In this document: piece by piece, positions 17,338 through 26,148 of the stretch
Layout of the letters: each line of letters opens with the position of its first letter
How positions within the stretch are numbered: the first letter of the stretch is position 1
NCBI GenBank assembly: GCA_033808805.1
Contig: JAPXMY010000002.1
Location: forward strand, 62,001-126,000
Length of the DNA stretch: 64,000 bases
Direction: 5' to 3'
From: UBA1783 sp033808805
Lineage (GTDB): Bacteria; Bacillota_I; Bacilli_A; Erysipelotrichales; Erysipelotrichaceae
Translations under genes and position numbers: made by a program
Notes under the pieces: generated by a model
The model's input: only the letters and a program-made list of their open reading frames with translations
The model's database searches: none
What the model was told of the DNA's origin: nothing

Positions 17338-18786
17338 ATGAGAAATGAATCAATAGATGCTTTTTCTAAAAGAAAACTGAGAGAAGCTGCTGAGCTATCT
17401 AAATTGGAGCTGGCCCAAAGGTATCATCAGGGTAAATACTATTTAGTTTTTTTAGTAGTAGTTTTAACTATTGTTTATGTTGTTGACGAGATAACATCAT
17501 CAATGACCAGTGCAATGCAGCCTTATGCGATTATTGACCTGTATAATTTAAAAGGAGTAACTGATGCTGGCTATGCTGCTTCGCTGGCTAATCTAACAGC
17601 CATCACCGCTCCAGCCATGGCGATACTGCTGATTTCACCTTTTTATAAATCATTAGCCGATAAGTATGGCAGAAAGCTGTTTTTAATTTTAAATACTTTG
17701 GGAATGGGCTTTGGCTTGTTTATAGCCTGTATCGCTCCTAATCCTTTAGTCTATGCCCTGGCATTTATGCTTATTACATTTTTTACCCCTAATGATGTTC
17801 AGGTCATGTATATTATTGAATGTGCTCCGATAAAACATCGTGCAAAACTCTGTTCAATAACTAAAGCTATTGCTTTGGTTTCCTGTTCTCTTATTGGTGT
17901 CTTCAGAAGCTGGTTTTATAATCCGGAAATTGTATCCAGCTGGAGATATGTTTACTATATTCCAGTAATTATTGCTCTGCTTGTGGGGGTGGGATCAATC
18001 TTTTTTGTCCATGAAACACCAGTATATACAGCCAAAAGATTGGAGTATTTAAGAAAAACTGATGAGCAAAGACAAAGTGAAAGATTTGAAAAGGAACTAT
18101 TGGAAAAGCAGCAGAAGCAAAAAGAAAAACAAAGTGGAGGAGTAATAAAGGCGATTAAATATATTTTCTCTAATCAACAGACTAGAAATATTACGATAGC
18201 TGCGGTAATCTTCAGTGCCTCAACAAGTGTTACCCATTATTACACTACCATCCTGCAGGCAGGGGTAGAAACCAATGTTCTAACCAATTCCAATCTGGAT
18301 TTTATTTATGTTCTGTTCCCATTTATTAATGGTTTAATTACCTTTATTGGTGGATTCATTAATGACCATATTGGAAGAAAGAGATCTTGTCTGGTATTTG
18401 GCGCTATGGCGGCACTGGGATTGACAGTCTTTGTATTGGGAGCTAGATTTGGTTTTTCACAGGTGGTTATTGGCTGTGCCTATGGTTTGTTTATCGGTGG
18501 ATTATGGTCAATTTCAGATACCCTATATCTGGTCATGCCAGCAGAAAGTACGCCAACAGATTTGAGGGCTTCAGTAATGGGATTTATGAGTTTGCTGGGG
18601 GCTCTAGGCACAATACTTTCAATTGTTATTGTTGTTATTGGGCAACTATTTGTTGGAGCTGAAAATCTGGGGATATTATGTATCTGTATTTGTCTGCCGT
18701 TTATGGTTTTGGGCTTGTATTTATTGATGACAAGAGTACAGGAAACCAAGGGAGTGGACTTGACTGCTATTGAGGAGCAAAACTAA
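17338..18786 (+). CDS. MFS transporter
   Basis: 482 residues with about 12 transmembrane helices in two halves. Motif A appears as LADKYGRKLFL after helix 2, and the matching NDHIGRKRS lies in the second half. A basic, glutamine-rich central loop (about residues 232-265) is typical of the family. It lies divergently from the GH-D glycosidase, so sugar or glycoside uptake is a sensible guess, but no substrate residue is diagnostic. The start has a GTGGAG Shine-Dalgarno at 17325-17330. Confidence 0.82.
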   Translation: MRNESIDAFSKRKLREAAELSKLELAQRYHQGKYYLVFLVVVLTIVYVVDEITSSMTSAMQPYAIIDLYNLKGVTDAGYAASLANLTAITAPAMAILLISPFYKSLADKYGRKLFLILNTLGMGFGLFIACIAPNPLVYALAFMLITFFTPNDVQVMYIIECAPIKHRAKLCSITKAIALVSCSLIGVFRSWFYNPEIVSSWRYVYYIPVIIALLVGVGSIFFVHETPVYTAKRLEYLRKTDEQRQSERFEKELLEKQQKQKEKQSGGVIKAIKYIFSNQQTRNITIAAVIFSASTSVTHYYTTILQAGVETNVLTNSNLDFIYVLFPFINGLITFIGGFINDHIGRKRSCLVFGAMAALGLTVFVLGARFGFSQVVIGCAYGLFIGGLWSISDTLYLVMPAESTPTDLRASVMGFMSLLGALGTILSIVIVVIGQLFVGAENLGILCICICLPFMVLGLYLLMTRVQETKGVDLTAIEEQN

Positions 18787-18800
18787 AGAATTAGTTTTTC
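18779..18800 (+). terminator. Weak terminator overlapping the MFS stop codon
   Basis: AAAACTAA (18779-18786), loop AGAA, TTAGTTTT (18791-18798). Nearly all pairs are A-T, so its strength is doubtful. Confidence 0.4.
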
Positions 18801-18881
18801 TCATCCCAATGACAGTTTTATTTGAAAGATTTTAAGATATCGATTATATTAGTGATGAAAAGAGGGCTAAATTGAGCATTC

Positions 18882-18910
18882 TTGACATAAATCCAAGGAA
18901 AGATTATGAT
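18882..18910 (+). promoter_or_regulatory. Strong sigma-A promoter
   Basis: TTGACA (18882-18887), 17-base spacer, TATGAT (18905-18910). The -10 box covers an in-frame ATG at 18906, which therefore cannot be the start of the next gene. Confidence 0.85.
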
Positions 18911-18953
18911 ACTATGTATTGTATGGATAAAAGAGGGAGTGATATTTAACCAT

Positions 18954-20345
18954 ATGGACGATCGATTGTGTCGCTTAATAAATTTTGTAGCCAATAGCAC
19001 AGCTACAGCAACTTTAGAAGATAGAGAATCTATTTTCGGATATATTATATTATTAATTGTCTTAATTGCGCTTAATGCTTTTTTCGCCGCTAGTGAACTG
19101 GCGATAGTTTCATTTAATGATGCTAAACTGGAAAAGCTGGCTAATGAAGGAAATAAAAAAGCTAAAGCTTTATATAACTTAACAGTCAAACCAACAAAAT
19201 TTTTATCAACAATTCAGATTGGTGTTACACTGTCTGGATTTCTTTCAAGTGCGGTAGCAGCCGATACCTTTGCTGACTATATTGTTTACTGGATGAGAGA
19301 TGTGCAGGTTTCTTCTTCAACAATCAGACTGGTCAGTATTTTTGTTATTACATTATTGTTATCATTTGTAACTTTAGTCTTTGGAGAACTGCTGCCAAAA
19401 CGAATTGCAATGAAAGATCCAGAGAAGATTTCTTTTGCGGTAGTAGGGCCGATTTCTTTTTTCTATAGATTTTTAAAGCCGCTGGTATGGATAGTCTCTA
19501 AAACAGTTGATTCAATTGCCAAGAGTTTAGGAATCAAGGAAAGCGATGGTCAGCAGGAATTTACTGAAGAAGAAATTAGAATAATGGTAGATGCTGGTAC
19601 GGAAAAGGGTTTTATCGAAGATGATGAAAAAGATATGATCAATAACATCTTTGATTTCAATGATAGAACAGTCGGGGAAATAATGACCCATAGAACGGAT
19701 ATGGTTTCTTTGTCGATTGATGCTGATTTGGAAACTGTTGTAAAGACTTTTTTAGAAACAGGTTACTCACGAATTCCTGTTTATGATGAAGATATTGATG
19801 ATATTGAAGGCATTGTCTATATAAAAGACCTTTTAAAACTTTTGGCTAACGACAATAAACAGCAATTTAAAATTTCTGACTATTTAAGAAAAGTCCTGTT
19901 TGTTTATGAAAATATGATGTGTGATGAACTATTGCCGCTATTTCAAAAACAGAAAGTTCATATCGCTATTGTTTTAGATGAGTATGGTGGAACTTATGGC
20001 ATTATAACAATGGAAGATTTGTTAGAGTATATTGTTGGTAATATTCAGGATGAATACGACAACGAAGAAGAAGAGATTACCGAAATAAGAGAAAATCACT
20101 ATATTGTTGATGGTGCAGCTATAATCGATGATGTCAGCAAGATGATTAAGGTCAATTTAGATGATACTAATAACGATACAATTGGCGGTCTGGTTATGGA
20201 TTTATTGGGTTATGTACCAGAAATAGATGAAAAACCATCTGTTACATTAAATAATGTGACCTTTACAATTGCTGAAATGGATGATCAATCGATTGAAAAA
20301 ATTGAAATCGTTGTTGATAGAAAAGAAGAAGTAGAAGATGCTTAA
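18954..20345 (+). CDS. CNNM/CorC (HlyC)-family membrane protein with CBS pair
   Basis: 463 residues. A DUF21/CNNM membrane domain with four hydrophobic helices (about 20-190, including FFAASELAIVSFNDAKLEKLANEG) is followed by two CBS domains (from about 205, DRTVGEIMTHRTDM and DEYGGTYGIITMEDLLE) and a C-terminal CorC_HlyC domain. Members are linked to magnesium or cobalt efflux and sodium-coupled Mg transport. I chose ATG 18954 because the upstream ATG at 18906 lies inside the promoter -10 box. The 3' end overlaps the DUF3284 gene by 8 bases. Confidence 0.9.
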   Translation: MDDRLCRLINFVANSTATATLEDRESIFGYIILLIVLIALNAFFAASELAIVSFNDAKLEKLANEGNKKAKALYNLTVKPTKFLSTIQIGVTLSGFLSSAVAADTFADYIVYWMRDVQVSSSTIRLVSIFVITLLLSFVTLVFGELLPKRIAMKDPEKISFAVVGPISFFYRFLKPLVWIVSKTVDSIAKSLGIKESDGQQEFTEEEIRIMVDAGTEKGFIEDDEKDMINNIFDFNDRTVGEIMTHRTDMVSLSIDADLETVVKTFLETGYSRIPVYDEDIDDIEGIVYIKDLLKLLANDNKQQFKISDYLRKVLFVYENMMCDELLPLFQKQKVHIAIVLDEYGGTYGIITMEDLLEYIVGNIQDEYDNEEEEITEIRENHYIVDGAAIIDDVSKMIKVNLDDTNNDTIGGLVMDLLGYVPEIDEKPSVTLNNVTFTIAEMDDQSIEKIEIVVDRKEEVEDA

Positions 20346-20760
20346 ATTTGTAAAAAAAATTAACATATCAGCAGCAGATTTTTATCACGCCATATTATTG
20401 TCATTAATTCAGGATGTTAAACAGGCAACGGGAAAAACTATTTCTGTTGCAGATTTGGAATACGGATATAAATGCCAGAGCCGAGTGAAAAGGCGTGGCA
20501 GGATGGTTGAAAGTAGAATTAATATTGGTAGACCAGTTCTAAATAAAGAAATTGTGACAACAATAACTGTCCAGCAATCAACTTATCAGATGAAGTATAC
20601 CATTGAAGAATTATCGGAAAACTCAATCAGGGTGACTCATGTTCAAACCGGCAGTGTTTCAGATAATTTCTTAAACAGGATATTGTTTAAAAGTAAAACA
20701 AATAGACATTTTAAAGAAATTGAAAAATGTGTAAAAAAGGCAAAAAAGGAAACTGAATAG
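20338..20760 (+). CDS. DUF3284-like protein
   Basis: 140 residues, soluble and basic. The N-terminus (KFVKKINISAADFYHAILLSLIQDV) and the beta-rich middle resemble the DUF3284 family found in low-GC Gram-positives, whose function is unknown. It overlaps the end of the CNNM gene by 8 bases, so the two are translationally coupled and may work together. A hairpin terminator overlaps its own stop. Confidence 0.65.
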   Translation: MLKFVKKINISAADFYHAILLSLIQDVKQATGKTISVADLEYGYKCQSRVKRRGRMVESRINIGRPVLNKEIVTTITVQQSTYQMKYTIEELSENSIRVTHVQTGSVSDNFLNRILFKSKTNRHFKEIEKCVKKAKKETE

Positions 20761-20772
20761 GTTTCTTTTTTT
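20748..20772 (+). terminator. Intrinsic terminator
   Basis: GAAAC (20749-20753) pairs with GTTTC (20761-20765), followed by seven Ts. The stop codon lies in the loop. Confidence 0.75.
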
Positions 20773-20834
20773 AAACTTTATAATAAATACATTAATTAAA
20801 TACTATATAATATTTATGAAGGAGAACAAATACT

Positions 20835-21653
20835 ATGAGGAAAAAAATAATAGTACTGATTTTTTCATTCCTGTTGTTGGTTTTTACCATATCAATTAAA
20901 GCGGAAACCGCACCTGCTGATATGAAGCAGGAAATATTGAAACAGTGGGATTTTTTAGTTTCGTTTATGGAGATGGAATATTCGGCTGATTTTTCTGAAG
21001 TAGAGAAGATAAAGGATTGTGAAATATCAGATGGTATCAGATATCTGACTGTTGATGTTTCGTTACTATTGGAAAAAGAAGTGAATACTTTAAAGCAGCT
21101 TGAAAAAGTATCGACAACAAAAGAATATCTATTTTATACCAGCTACGATTTAAAAGGAATCATGCTGATAGAAATGTATGATGATAATGGTGTCTATTCT
21201 TTTGGCAGAATAGGAGGAAAAGCTAGTGCCTTTAATGACGCCCTGGTTTTGATGAGCAAACTTACAAAAGAAAACTGTTTTAATCTTTATCGTGTTTCTA
21301 TGAATGATTATCTGCTTTCCTATGATGATGGAACTAAAGAGTATATAATTCCTTTTTCTCAGACTGAGAAATTGCTTCCAGAGTATTATGCGGTTGAAAA
21401 ATTAAATCAATTACCAACTGTTGAAGATTATTTAAAACTTCAAAAAGAAAAATTGATCGAAATAAAAGCGGAAATTGAAGAATATCAGAAAATACATCCT
21501 GATGAGCTGATGTATGGCATTGATTACTATGTTGAACTATTACCGAAAAAGAGCAATGTTTTTCTTAAGTATGGGTTAATTATTGTTCCTGTAGTTATAA
21601 TTTTATCAGGGTATATGTTTTATAAAGGTAAGAAAACGACTGATGATAAATAG
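20835..21653 (+). CDS. Exported protein with N-terminal signal and C-terminal anchor, unknown function
   Basis: 272 residues. A signal segment (about 4-22, cleavable after an Ala-containing site near KAETA) and a C-terminal transmembrane helix (about 245-263) followed by a basic tail KGKKTTDDK suggest an extracytoplasmic domain anchored at its C-terminus. The domain is acidic and mixed alpha/beta with no motif I recognise. GAAGGAG at 20818-20824 is the ribosome-binding site, and TATAAT at 20806-20811 suggests a very short leader. Confidence 0.7.
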   Translation: MRKKIIVLIFSFLLLVFTISIKAETAPADMKQEILKQWDFLVSFMEMEYSADFSEVEKIKDCEISDGIRYLTVDVSLLLEKEVNTLKQLEKVSTTKEYLFYTSYDLKGIMLIEMYDDNGVYSFGRIGGKASAFNDALVLMSKLTKENCFNLYRVSMNDYLLSYDDGTKEYIIPFSQTEKLLPEYYAVEKLNQLPTVEDYLKLQKEKLIEIKAEIEEYQKIHPDELMYGIDYYVELLPKKSNVFLKYGLIIVPVVIILSGYMFYKGKKTTDDK

Positions 21654-21689
21654 TGCTATGGTCAATTGTTATGTTTTGTAACAGTGATA

Positions 21690-21698
21690 TGTTAAAAT
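21690..21698 (+). promoter_or_regulatory. Extended -10 promoter element for pyrR
   Basis: TGTTAAAAT gives the TGn extension plus TAAAAT (21693-21698). No good -35 box is seen. Confidence 0.4.
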
Positions 21699-21720
21699 AA
21701 TAATAAGGATAGGGGTAATT

Positions 21721-22257
21721 ATGAATTATAAAGCTGAAATAATGAATGAAGAGGACATGAATAGAACCTTGAAAAGACTGGCACATCAGATTATTGAAAA
21801 AAATGGTGGGGTAGATGAGCTGTGTCTGATAGGTATAAAAACCCGAGGTGTACCTCTAGCAAAAAGAATTGCTAAAAATATTGAGCTGTTTGAAAACAAA
21901 AAAATAGATGTCGGTCAGCTGGACATCACTTTGTATCGTGATGATTTAAGTAAAATAAATATTGATCCGATAATCAACAAGACAGATGTGCCTTTTTCAA
22001 TTGAAGATAAAATTGTCGTTCTGGTTGATGATGTGATATTTACAGGCAGAACTGCCAGAGCAGCGCTTGATGCTCTGGTTGAACTGGGAAGACCTTCTAA
22101 AATACAGCTCTGTGAATTGATAGATAGGGGACATACTGAACTTCCTATTAAAGCTAATTTTGTCGGCAAAAATATACCAACTGCCAGAAATGAAGTTGTC
22201 AGTGTAAAAGTCAAGGAAATAGATGGGGAAGACATTGTGGTAATTAAAGAAAGATAA
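21721..22257 (+). CDS. pyrR: PyrR, pyrimidine attenuation regulator / uracil phosphoribosyltransferase
   Basis: 178 residues, full length. The PRPP-binding motif VVLVDDVIFTGRTARAALDAL is at about residues 100-120, and the family-specific ending (LIDRGHTELPIKANFVGKNIPT) follows. PyrR binds UMP and pyr mRNA to promote termination, and it makes UMP from uracil and PRPP. Here it is a single gene with its own terminator and no pyr biosynthesis genes nearby. I saw no typical PyrR-binding loop in its leader, so the enzyme (salvage) role may dominate. Confidence 0.95.
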   Translation: MNYKAEIMNEEDMNRTLKRLAHQIIEKNGGVDELCLIGIKTRGVPLAKRIAKNIELFENKKIDVGQLDITLYRDDLSKINIDPIINKTDVPFSIEDKIVVLVDDVIFTGRTARAALDALVELGRPSKIQLCELIDRGHTELPIKANFVGKNIPTARNEVVSVKVKEIDGEDIVVIKER

Positions 22258-22284
22258 TCCTTTATTTAACAAATAATTTGAATA

Positions 22285-22310
22285 ATAGACCAGTCAGTTG
22301 GTCTTTTTCT
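22285..22310 (+). terminator. Intrinsic terminator of pyrR
   Basis: AGACCA (22287-22292), loop GTCAGT, TGGTCT (22299-22304), then Ts. Confidence 0.88.
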
Positions 22311-22380
22311 TAGGTCTATAATATCAATGAAAATATTTTCATTAATTTGTAAGCAAATTGAAAATAATATGGCAGGTTAC

Positions 22381-22409
22381 TTGCAAAAGTGAAATTTATG
22401 TGAAATAAT
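22381..22409 (+). promoter_or_regulatory. oppA promoter
   Basis: TTGCAA (22381-22386), 17-base spacer, AATAAT (22404-22409). Confidence 0.55.
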
Positions 22410-22456
22410 AGTACTGTAGAGTTTTTGTTTGAACTCTAAGAAGGGAGAAATTTTTA

Positions 22457-24964
22457 ATGAGTATTAAAAAACTTAGTATCTATTTACTGGTTTTAACGTT
22501 AGTACTTTCATTAGTTGGATGTGGCGACAAGCATGACAAATCATATGTCAATGATACAGCAGACTATACTTATCGTACCGCTGTAAACTCAATGCCAACT
22601 GGTTGGAACAACCATACCTATCAATCTAATGATGCTACTTATGTTATGAGTTATACGGAAGATGCGTTATACGTATTTGACTATAATGAAACTAAAGATG
22701 GATACAAAATCGTCAATGGAATGGCAAATGCTGCTCCAAAGGATGTAACAAGCAGTTACATTGGAAAATATGGAATCGAGGAAGGTGCAGAGCATCAGGT
22801 CTATGAAATCGAATTAAAAACCTGGTTGAAGTATGACAATGGTGATCCAATCACTGCTAACGATTTCGTAAAATCAGTTGAGTTATTACTTAACCCTAAA
22901 GCTGCTAACTATAGAGCAGACAGTATGTATTCTGGAAACCTGAAAATCCACAATGCTGAAAACTATTTGAAAGGTGGTTCTTATGGCTACTCAAATATGG
23001 TTTCTGCAGATTATCTTGATGAAGAATATGTTGCTTTAGACAGCTTTGAAGTAGTAGATGGTTACTATAAGTATGATGGAAAAGACATCGTCTTGAATAT
23101 CAATGATGGTGGTAACTGGGGTTCTGCACTGAGCCTGTACAATGCTTATGGTTATATTTCTGTTAATGCAGATGATTACGCATTGTTAGAAGGAGCTGCA
23201 GATGCTGAAGGTTATGTCAAGTTAACTCCAGAGTTATACATGATTGCAGCAAACATCGTTGCTGAATTGCACGGTTATGATAATGCTGAAGCTTATGCAG
23301 CAGATGAAGGCGATTACGCTTATCAGGAAGTTCAGGAAATGTTGTTCTATGGATTTGAATATCCTGTAATCGATTTCTCAGAAGTTGGTTTCTTTGCTAA
23401 AAACGACAAGACTTTAGTTATCGTTTTAGACAAACCATTAACTGGATTCTATTTGAACTATGCATTAACTAATAACTTCTTCCTAGTTCACGTTCCTACA
23501 TATCTGGCATGTGAATCAATGGAAGGTGGAGTTTATACTAACACTTACGGAACATCAGTTGACACTTACGTAGGACATGGCCCTTATGCTTTAACTACAT
23601 TTATTGATGGTTCTGAAATGAAGATGACTAGAAATACATATTGGCATGGTTACTATGAAAAAGAACACGAAGGTCAATATATGACTACAGCTGTTTCTTT
23701 CAAGCAGGTTTCTGAAGCTGCAACCCGTTTAGAAATGTTCTTAAAGGGTGAATTAGATGGCTACGGCTTACAGGCTGAAGATATGGCTGATTACCAGGGT
23801 TCAGATTTCACTTACTATACAGAAGGTGACTCAACTTGGTTTATCGCATTAAATCCAAATGAAGAAGCATTAGCAACTGCTGAAGCAAATGCTAGCCCTG
23901 CTACTCCAGGTAATGCTGTTGTTAAGAGAATTATCTGTATCAAGGAATTCCGTCAGGCATTATCATTCTCATTAGATAGAGCTGCATATAGCTTGGCATT
24001 AGACCCAACAGGTGCTCCTGCTAAAGCATTATATGGTAACATGATTATTTCTGACCCAGAAAATGGTGTTGCTTACAGAACTACTGATGAAGCTAAACAG
24101 GTTATCGTTGATTTCTGGGGCTTGACAGATGAAATCGGTGAAGGTAAAGAATATGCTACAATTGATGAAGCTATCGAATCTATTACTGGTTATGATTTAG
24201 CTGGTGCTAAAGAATTGTTCAATGCTGCATATGACAAAGCTGTTGAAGCTGGTTATATCCCTGCAGACAATGACAAGTGGGAAATCCAGATCATCATTGG
24301 ACAGCCTGGTTCAGGTTCTTCTAAATACTACAACAATGGTTATGTATTATTATCACAGGTATGGACAGACGCTGTTGTTGGAACAAAATTAGAAGGTCAC
24401 TTAGTATTCACACAATCACAGCCATTAGGTTCTTCAGCATTCTCATCATACTTGAAGAATAACTCTATCGACTTATTATTCGGTGTTGGATGGACTGGTT
24501 CAGCATTAGACCCATATGGACTAATCGAAGCTTACGTTGCTCCAATATACCAATATGACGCTTCATTCGATTACTCAGTAATTGATGTTGTAGTTAATGT
24601 TGATGGAAAAGATTTAGTAACTGATGCATTATCTTGGTATAAGGCATTATCAGGTGAAGATGTAGAAATCAAAGTTGTTGACAGTGAAGAAACTGTAACT
24701 GTCAATGCAGGCACAAATGCTGATGCAAAAGTTCGTTTAGACATTTTAGCAGCACTTGAAGGCATTGTATTACAACAGTACAACATGATTCCAATCAACT
24801 TAGATGCTTCTGCAGCATTAAAAGGTATGAGAATTAAATACTACACTGAAGAATACATTTACGGTGTTGGCCGTGGTGGAGTTCAGTACTACACTTATGC
24901 TATGAATGACGCTGAATGGGCTGCATATGTTGCAGAACAAGGCGGAACTTTAGATTATAAGTAA
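22457..24964 (+). CDS. oppA: Oligopeptide-binding lipoprotein, oversized OppA
   Basis: 835 residues, well above the usual 530-600 for OppA. Lipobox VGC puts the lipidated cysteine at residue 22. The SBP family 5 fold is visible: LKYDNGDPITANDFVKSVELLLNP near residues 126-150, GHGPYALTTFIDG near 375-387, and a late QYNMIPINLD near 775. Extra segments, rich in Asp, Tyr and Ala, are interspersed (for example about residues 165-300). Rare codons are avoided, as expected for an abundant protein. It captures peptides for the OppBCDF complex encoded downstream; a terminator and separate promoter lie between them. Confidence 0.88.
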   Translation: MSIKKLSIYLLVLTLVLSLVGCGDKHDKSYVNDTADYTYRTAVNSMPTGWNNHTYQSNDATYVMSYTEDALYVFDYNETKDGYKIVNGMANAAPKDVTSSYIGKYGIEEGAEHQVYEIELKTWLKYDNGDPITANDFVKSVELLLNPKAANYRADSMYSGNLKIHNAENYLKGGSYGYSNMVSADYLDEEYVALDSFEVVDGYYKYDGKDIVLNINDGGNWGSALSLYNAYGYISVNADDYALLEGAADAEGYVKLTPELYMIAANIVAELHGYDNAEAYAADEGDYAYQEVQEMLFYGFEYPVIDFSEVGFFAKNDKTLVIVLDKPLTGFYLNYALTNNFFLVHVPTYLACESMEGGVYTNTYGTSVDTYVGHGPYALTTFIDGSEMKMTRNTYWHGYYEKEHEGQYMTTAVSFKQVSEAATRLEMFLKGELDGYGLQAEDMADYQGSDFTYYTEGDSTWFIALNPNEEALATAEANASPATPGNAVVKRIICIKEFRQALSFSLDRAAYSLALDPTGAPAKALYGNMIISDPENGVAYRTTDEAKQVIVDFWGLTDEIGEGKEYATIDEAIESITGYDLAGAKELFNAAYDKAVEAGYIPADNDKWEIQIIIGQPGSGSSKYYNNGYVLLSQVWTDAVVGTKLEGHLVFTQSQPLGSSAFSSYLKNNSIDLLFGVGWTGSALDPYGLIEAYVAPIYQYDASFDYSVIDVVVNVDGKDLVTDALSWYKALSGEDVEIKVVDSEETVTVNAGTNADAKVRLDILAALEGIVLQQYNMIPINLDASAALKGMRIKYYTEEYIYGVGRGGVQYYTYAMNDAEWAAYVAEQGGTLDYK

Positions 24965-24989
24965 GATTTAATTTAAAGCAAAAAGATAA

Positions 24990-25026
24990 AAAAAGGTGTT
25001 AAATCGTTTGATTTAACACTTTTTTA
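24990..25026 (+). terminator. Intrinsic terminator of oppA
   Basis: GTGTTAAATC (24996-25005), loop GTTT, GATTTAACAC (25010-25019), then Ts. Confidence 0.92.
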
Positions 25027-25090
25027 TGAAAAAAGATGAAAAACTTTCATAAAAATGTTTGAAATGTTTCATTAGTCATTGGCGGTTTAT

Positions 25091-25119
25091 TTACAAGTTG
25101 TGTGAAATTATGGTAAAAT
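25091..25119 (+). promoter_or_regulatory. oppBCDF promoter with extended -10
   Basis: TTACAA (25091-25096), 17-base spacer, TAAAAT (25114-25119) with TGG directly before it (TGn extension at 25111-25113). It gives the permease/ATPase genes an origin separate from oppA. Confidence 0.65.
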
Positions 25120-25187
25120 TACATAGTACTTTTTAAGTTCTAATTTTTCTATACTTAAAATGTATTTAGAAGAAAAGAGGGTTTTTT

Positions 25188-26147
25188 ATGTATCTATTTA
25201 AGTACATCATGAAACGTATTGCCTTAATGTTGATGACCTTTTTGGTTATCATAACTTTATGTTTCGTATTTATTAAGTTACTGCCTAATATCCCAGCTGA
25301 GCAGTTTGGTAAGGATATGGCACTTATTATGCAGAGAAGGGAACTGCTGGGCTATAATCTGCCAATTATTCAGCAGTATTATCGTTTCTGGAAATACGCT
25401 ATACAGGGTTATTTTGGAACCAGTGAGGTTCTATACATAGGTCAGGATGTTTGGAAAGTATTCGTTTCGAAGTTACCATTTACGATTGCTTTAAATATTT
25501 ACTCAATCATATTATCAATTCCGCTGGGCTTGATTCTGGGTATTATTGCTGCACTTAAGAAAAATACTTGGATTGACCATGTTATTTCCACAGGTGTAAT
25601 GGTTGTTGTATCTGTTCCTTCATTTGTCTATGCCTTTTTAGTGCAGTATATTCTATATTTCAGACTGGGTTGGACATCAGCTACGATGGATGCTACTCAG
25701 GGAGCCTTCAGCTGGGTTGGTTTTAAATCTATGATTCCAGCAATTCTATCAATGTCATTTGGTACAATTGCCGGATTTGCCAGATATACCAGAGCTGAAC
25801 TGACTGAGGTATTGACAAGTGAGTTTATGTTATTGGCTCGTACAAAAGGTCTGACAAAAGCTCAGGCAACCATCAGACATGCTATGCGTAATTCAATGGT
25901 TCCTATTTTCCCAATGATTTTAGGTGAATTTATTTCTATCATGTCTGGTTCATTGATCATTGAACAGATGTTCTCAATTCCAGGTGTTGGTAAATTATAT
26001 GTAAACTCAATACAGGCTTCACCACCTGACTATAACTTCTTTATGTTATTATCAGCATTCTATACACTCATTGGTCTGGCAGCTGGTATTGTAATTGATA
26101 TCAGTTACTCAATCATTGACCCAAGAATCAGAATGGGGGCGAAGTAA
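25188..26147 (+). CDS. oppB: Oligopeptide ABC transporter permease OppB
   Basis: 319 residues, normal family size, six transmembrane helices. The EAA loop is seen as ARTKGLTKAQATIRHAMRNSMVP at about residues 223-245, the contact site for the ATPases. The N-terminal helix is followed by the extracytoplasmic stretch common to OppB/DppB. It pairs with the unusually long OppC encoded one base later. Confidence 0.95.
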   Translation: MYLFKYIMKRIALMLMTFLVIITLCFVFIKLLPNIPAEQFGKDMALIMQRRELLGYNLPIIQQYYRFWKYAIQGYFGTSEVLYIGQDVWKVFVSKLPFTIALNIYSIILSIPLGLILGIIAALKKNTWIDHVISTGVMVVVSVPSFVYAFLVQYILYFRLGWTSATMDATQGAFSWVGFKSMIPAILSMSFGTIAGFARYTRAELTEVLTSEFMLLARTKGLTKAQATIRHAMRNSMVPIFPMILGEFISIMSGSLIIEQMFSIPGVGKLYVNSIQASPPDYNFFMLLSAFYTLIGLAAGIVIDISYSIIDPRIRMGAK

Positions 26148-26148
26148 G

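Noticed and set aside
18906..18953. Upstream ATG for the CNNM gene
   Set aside because: It lies inside the TATGAT -10 box of a consensus promoter.
21661..21720. PyrR-binding attenuator in the pyrR leader
   Set aside because: The leader after the -10 is only about 20 bases, too short for the anti-antiterminator structure.
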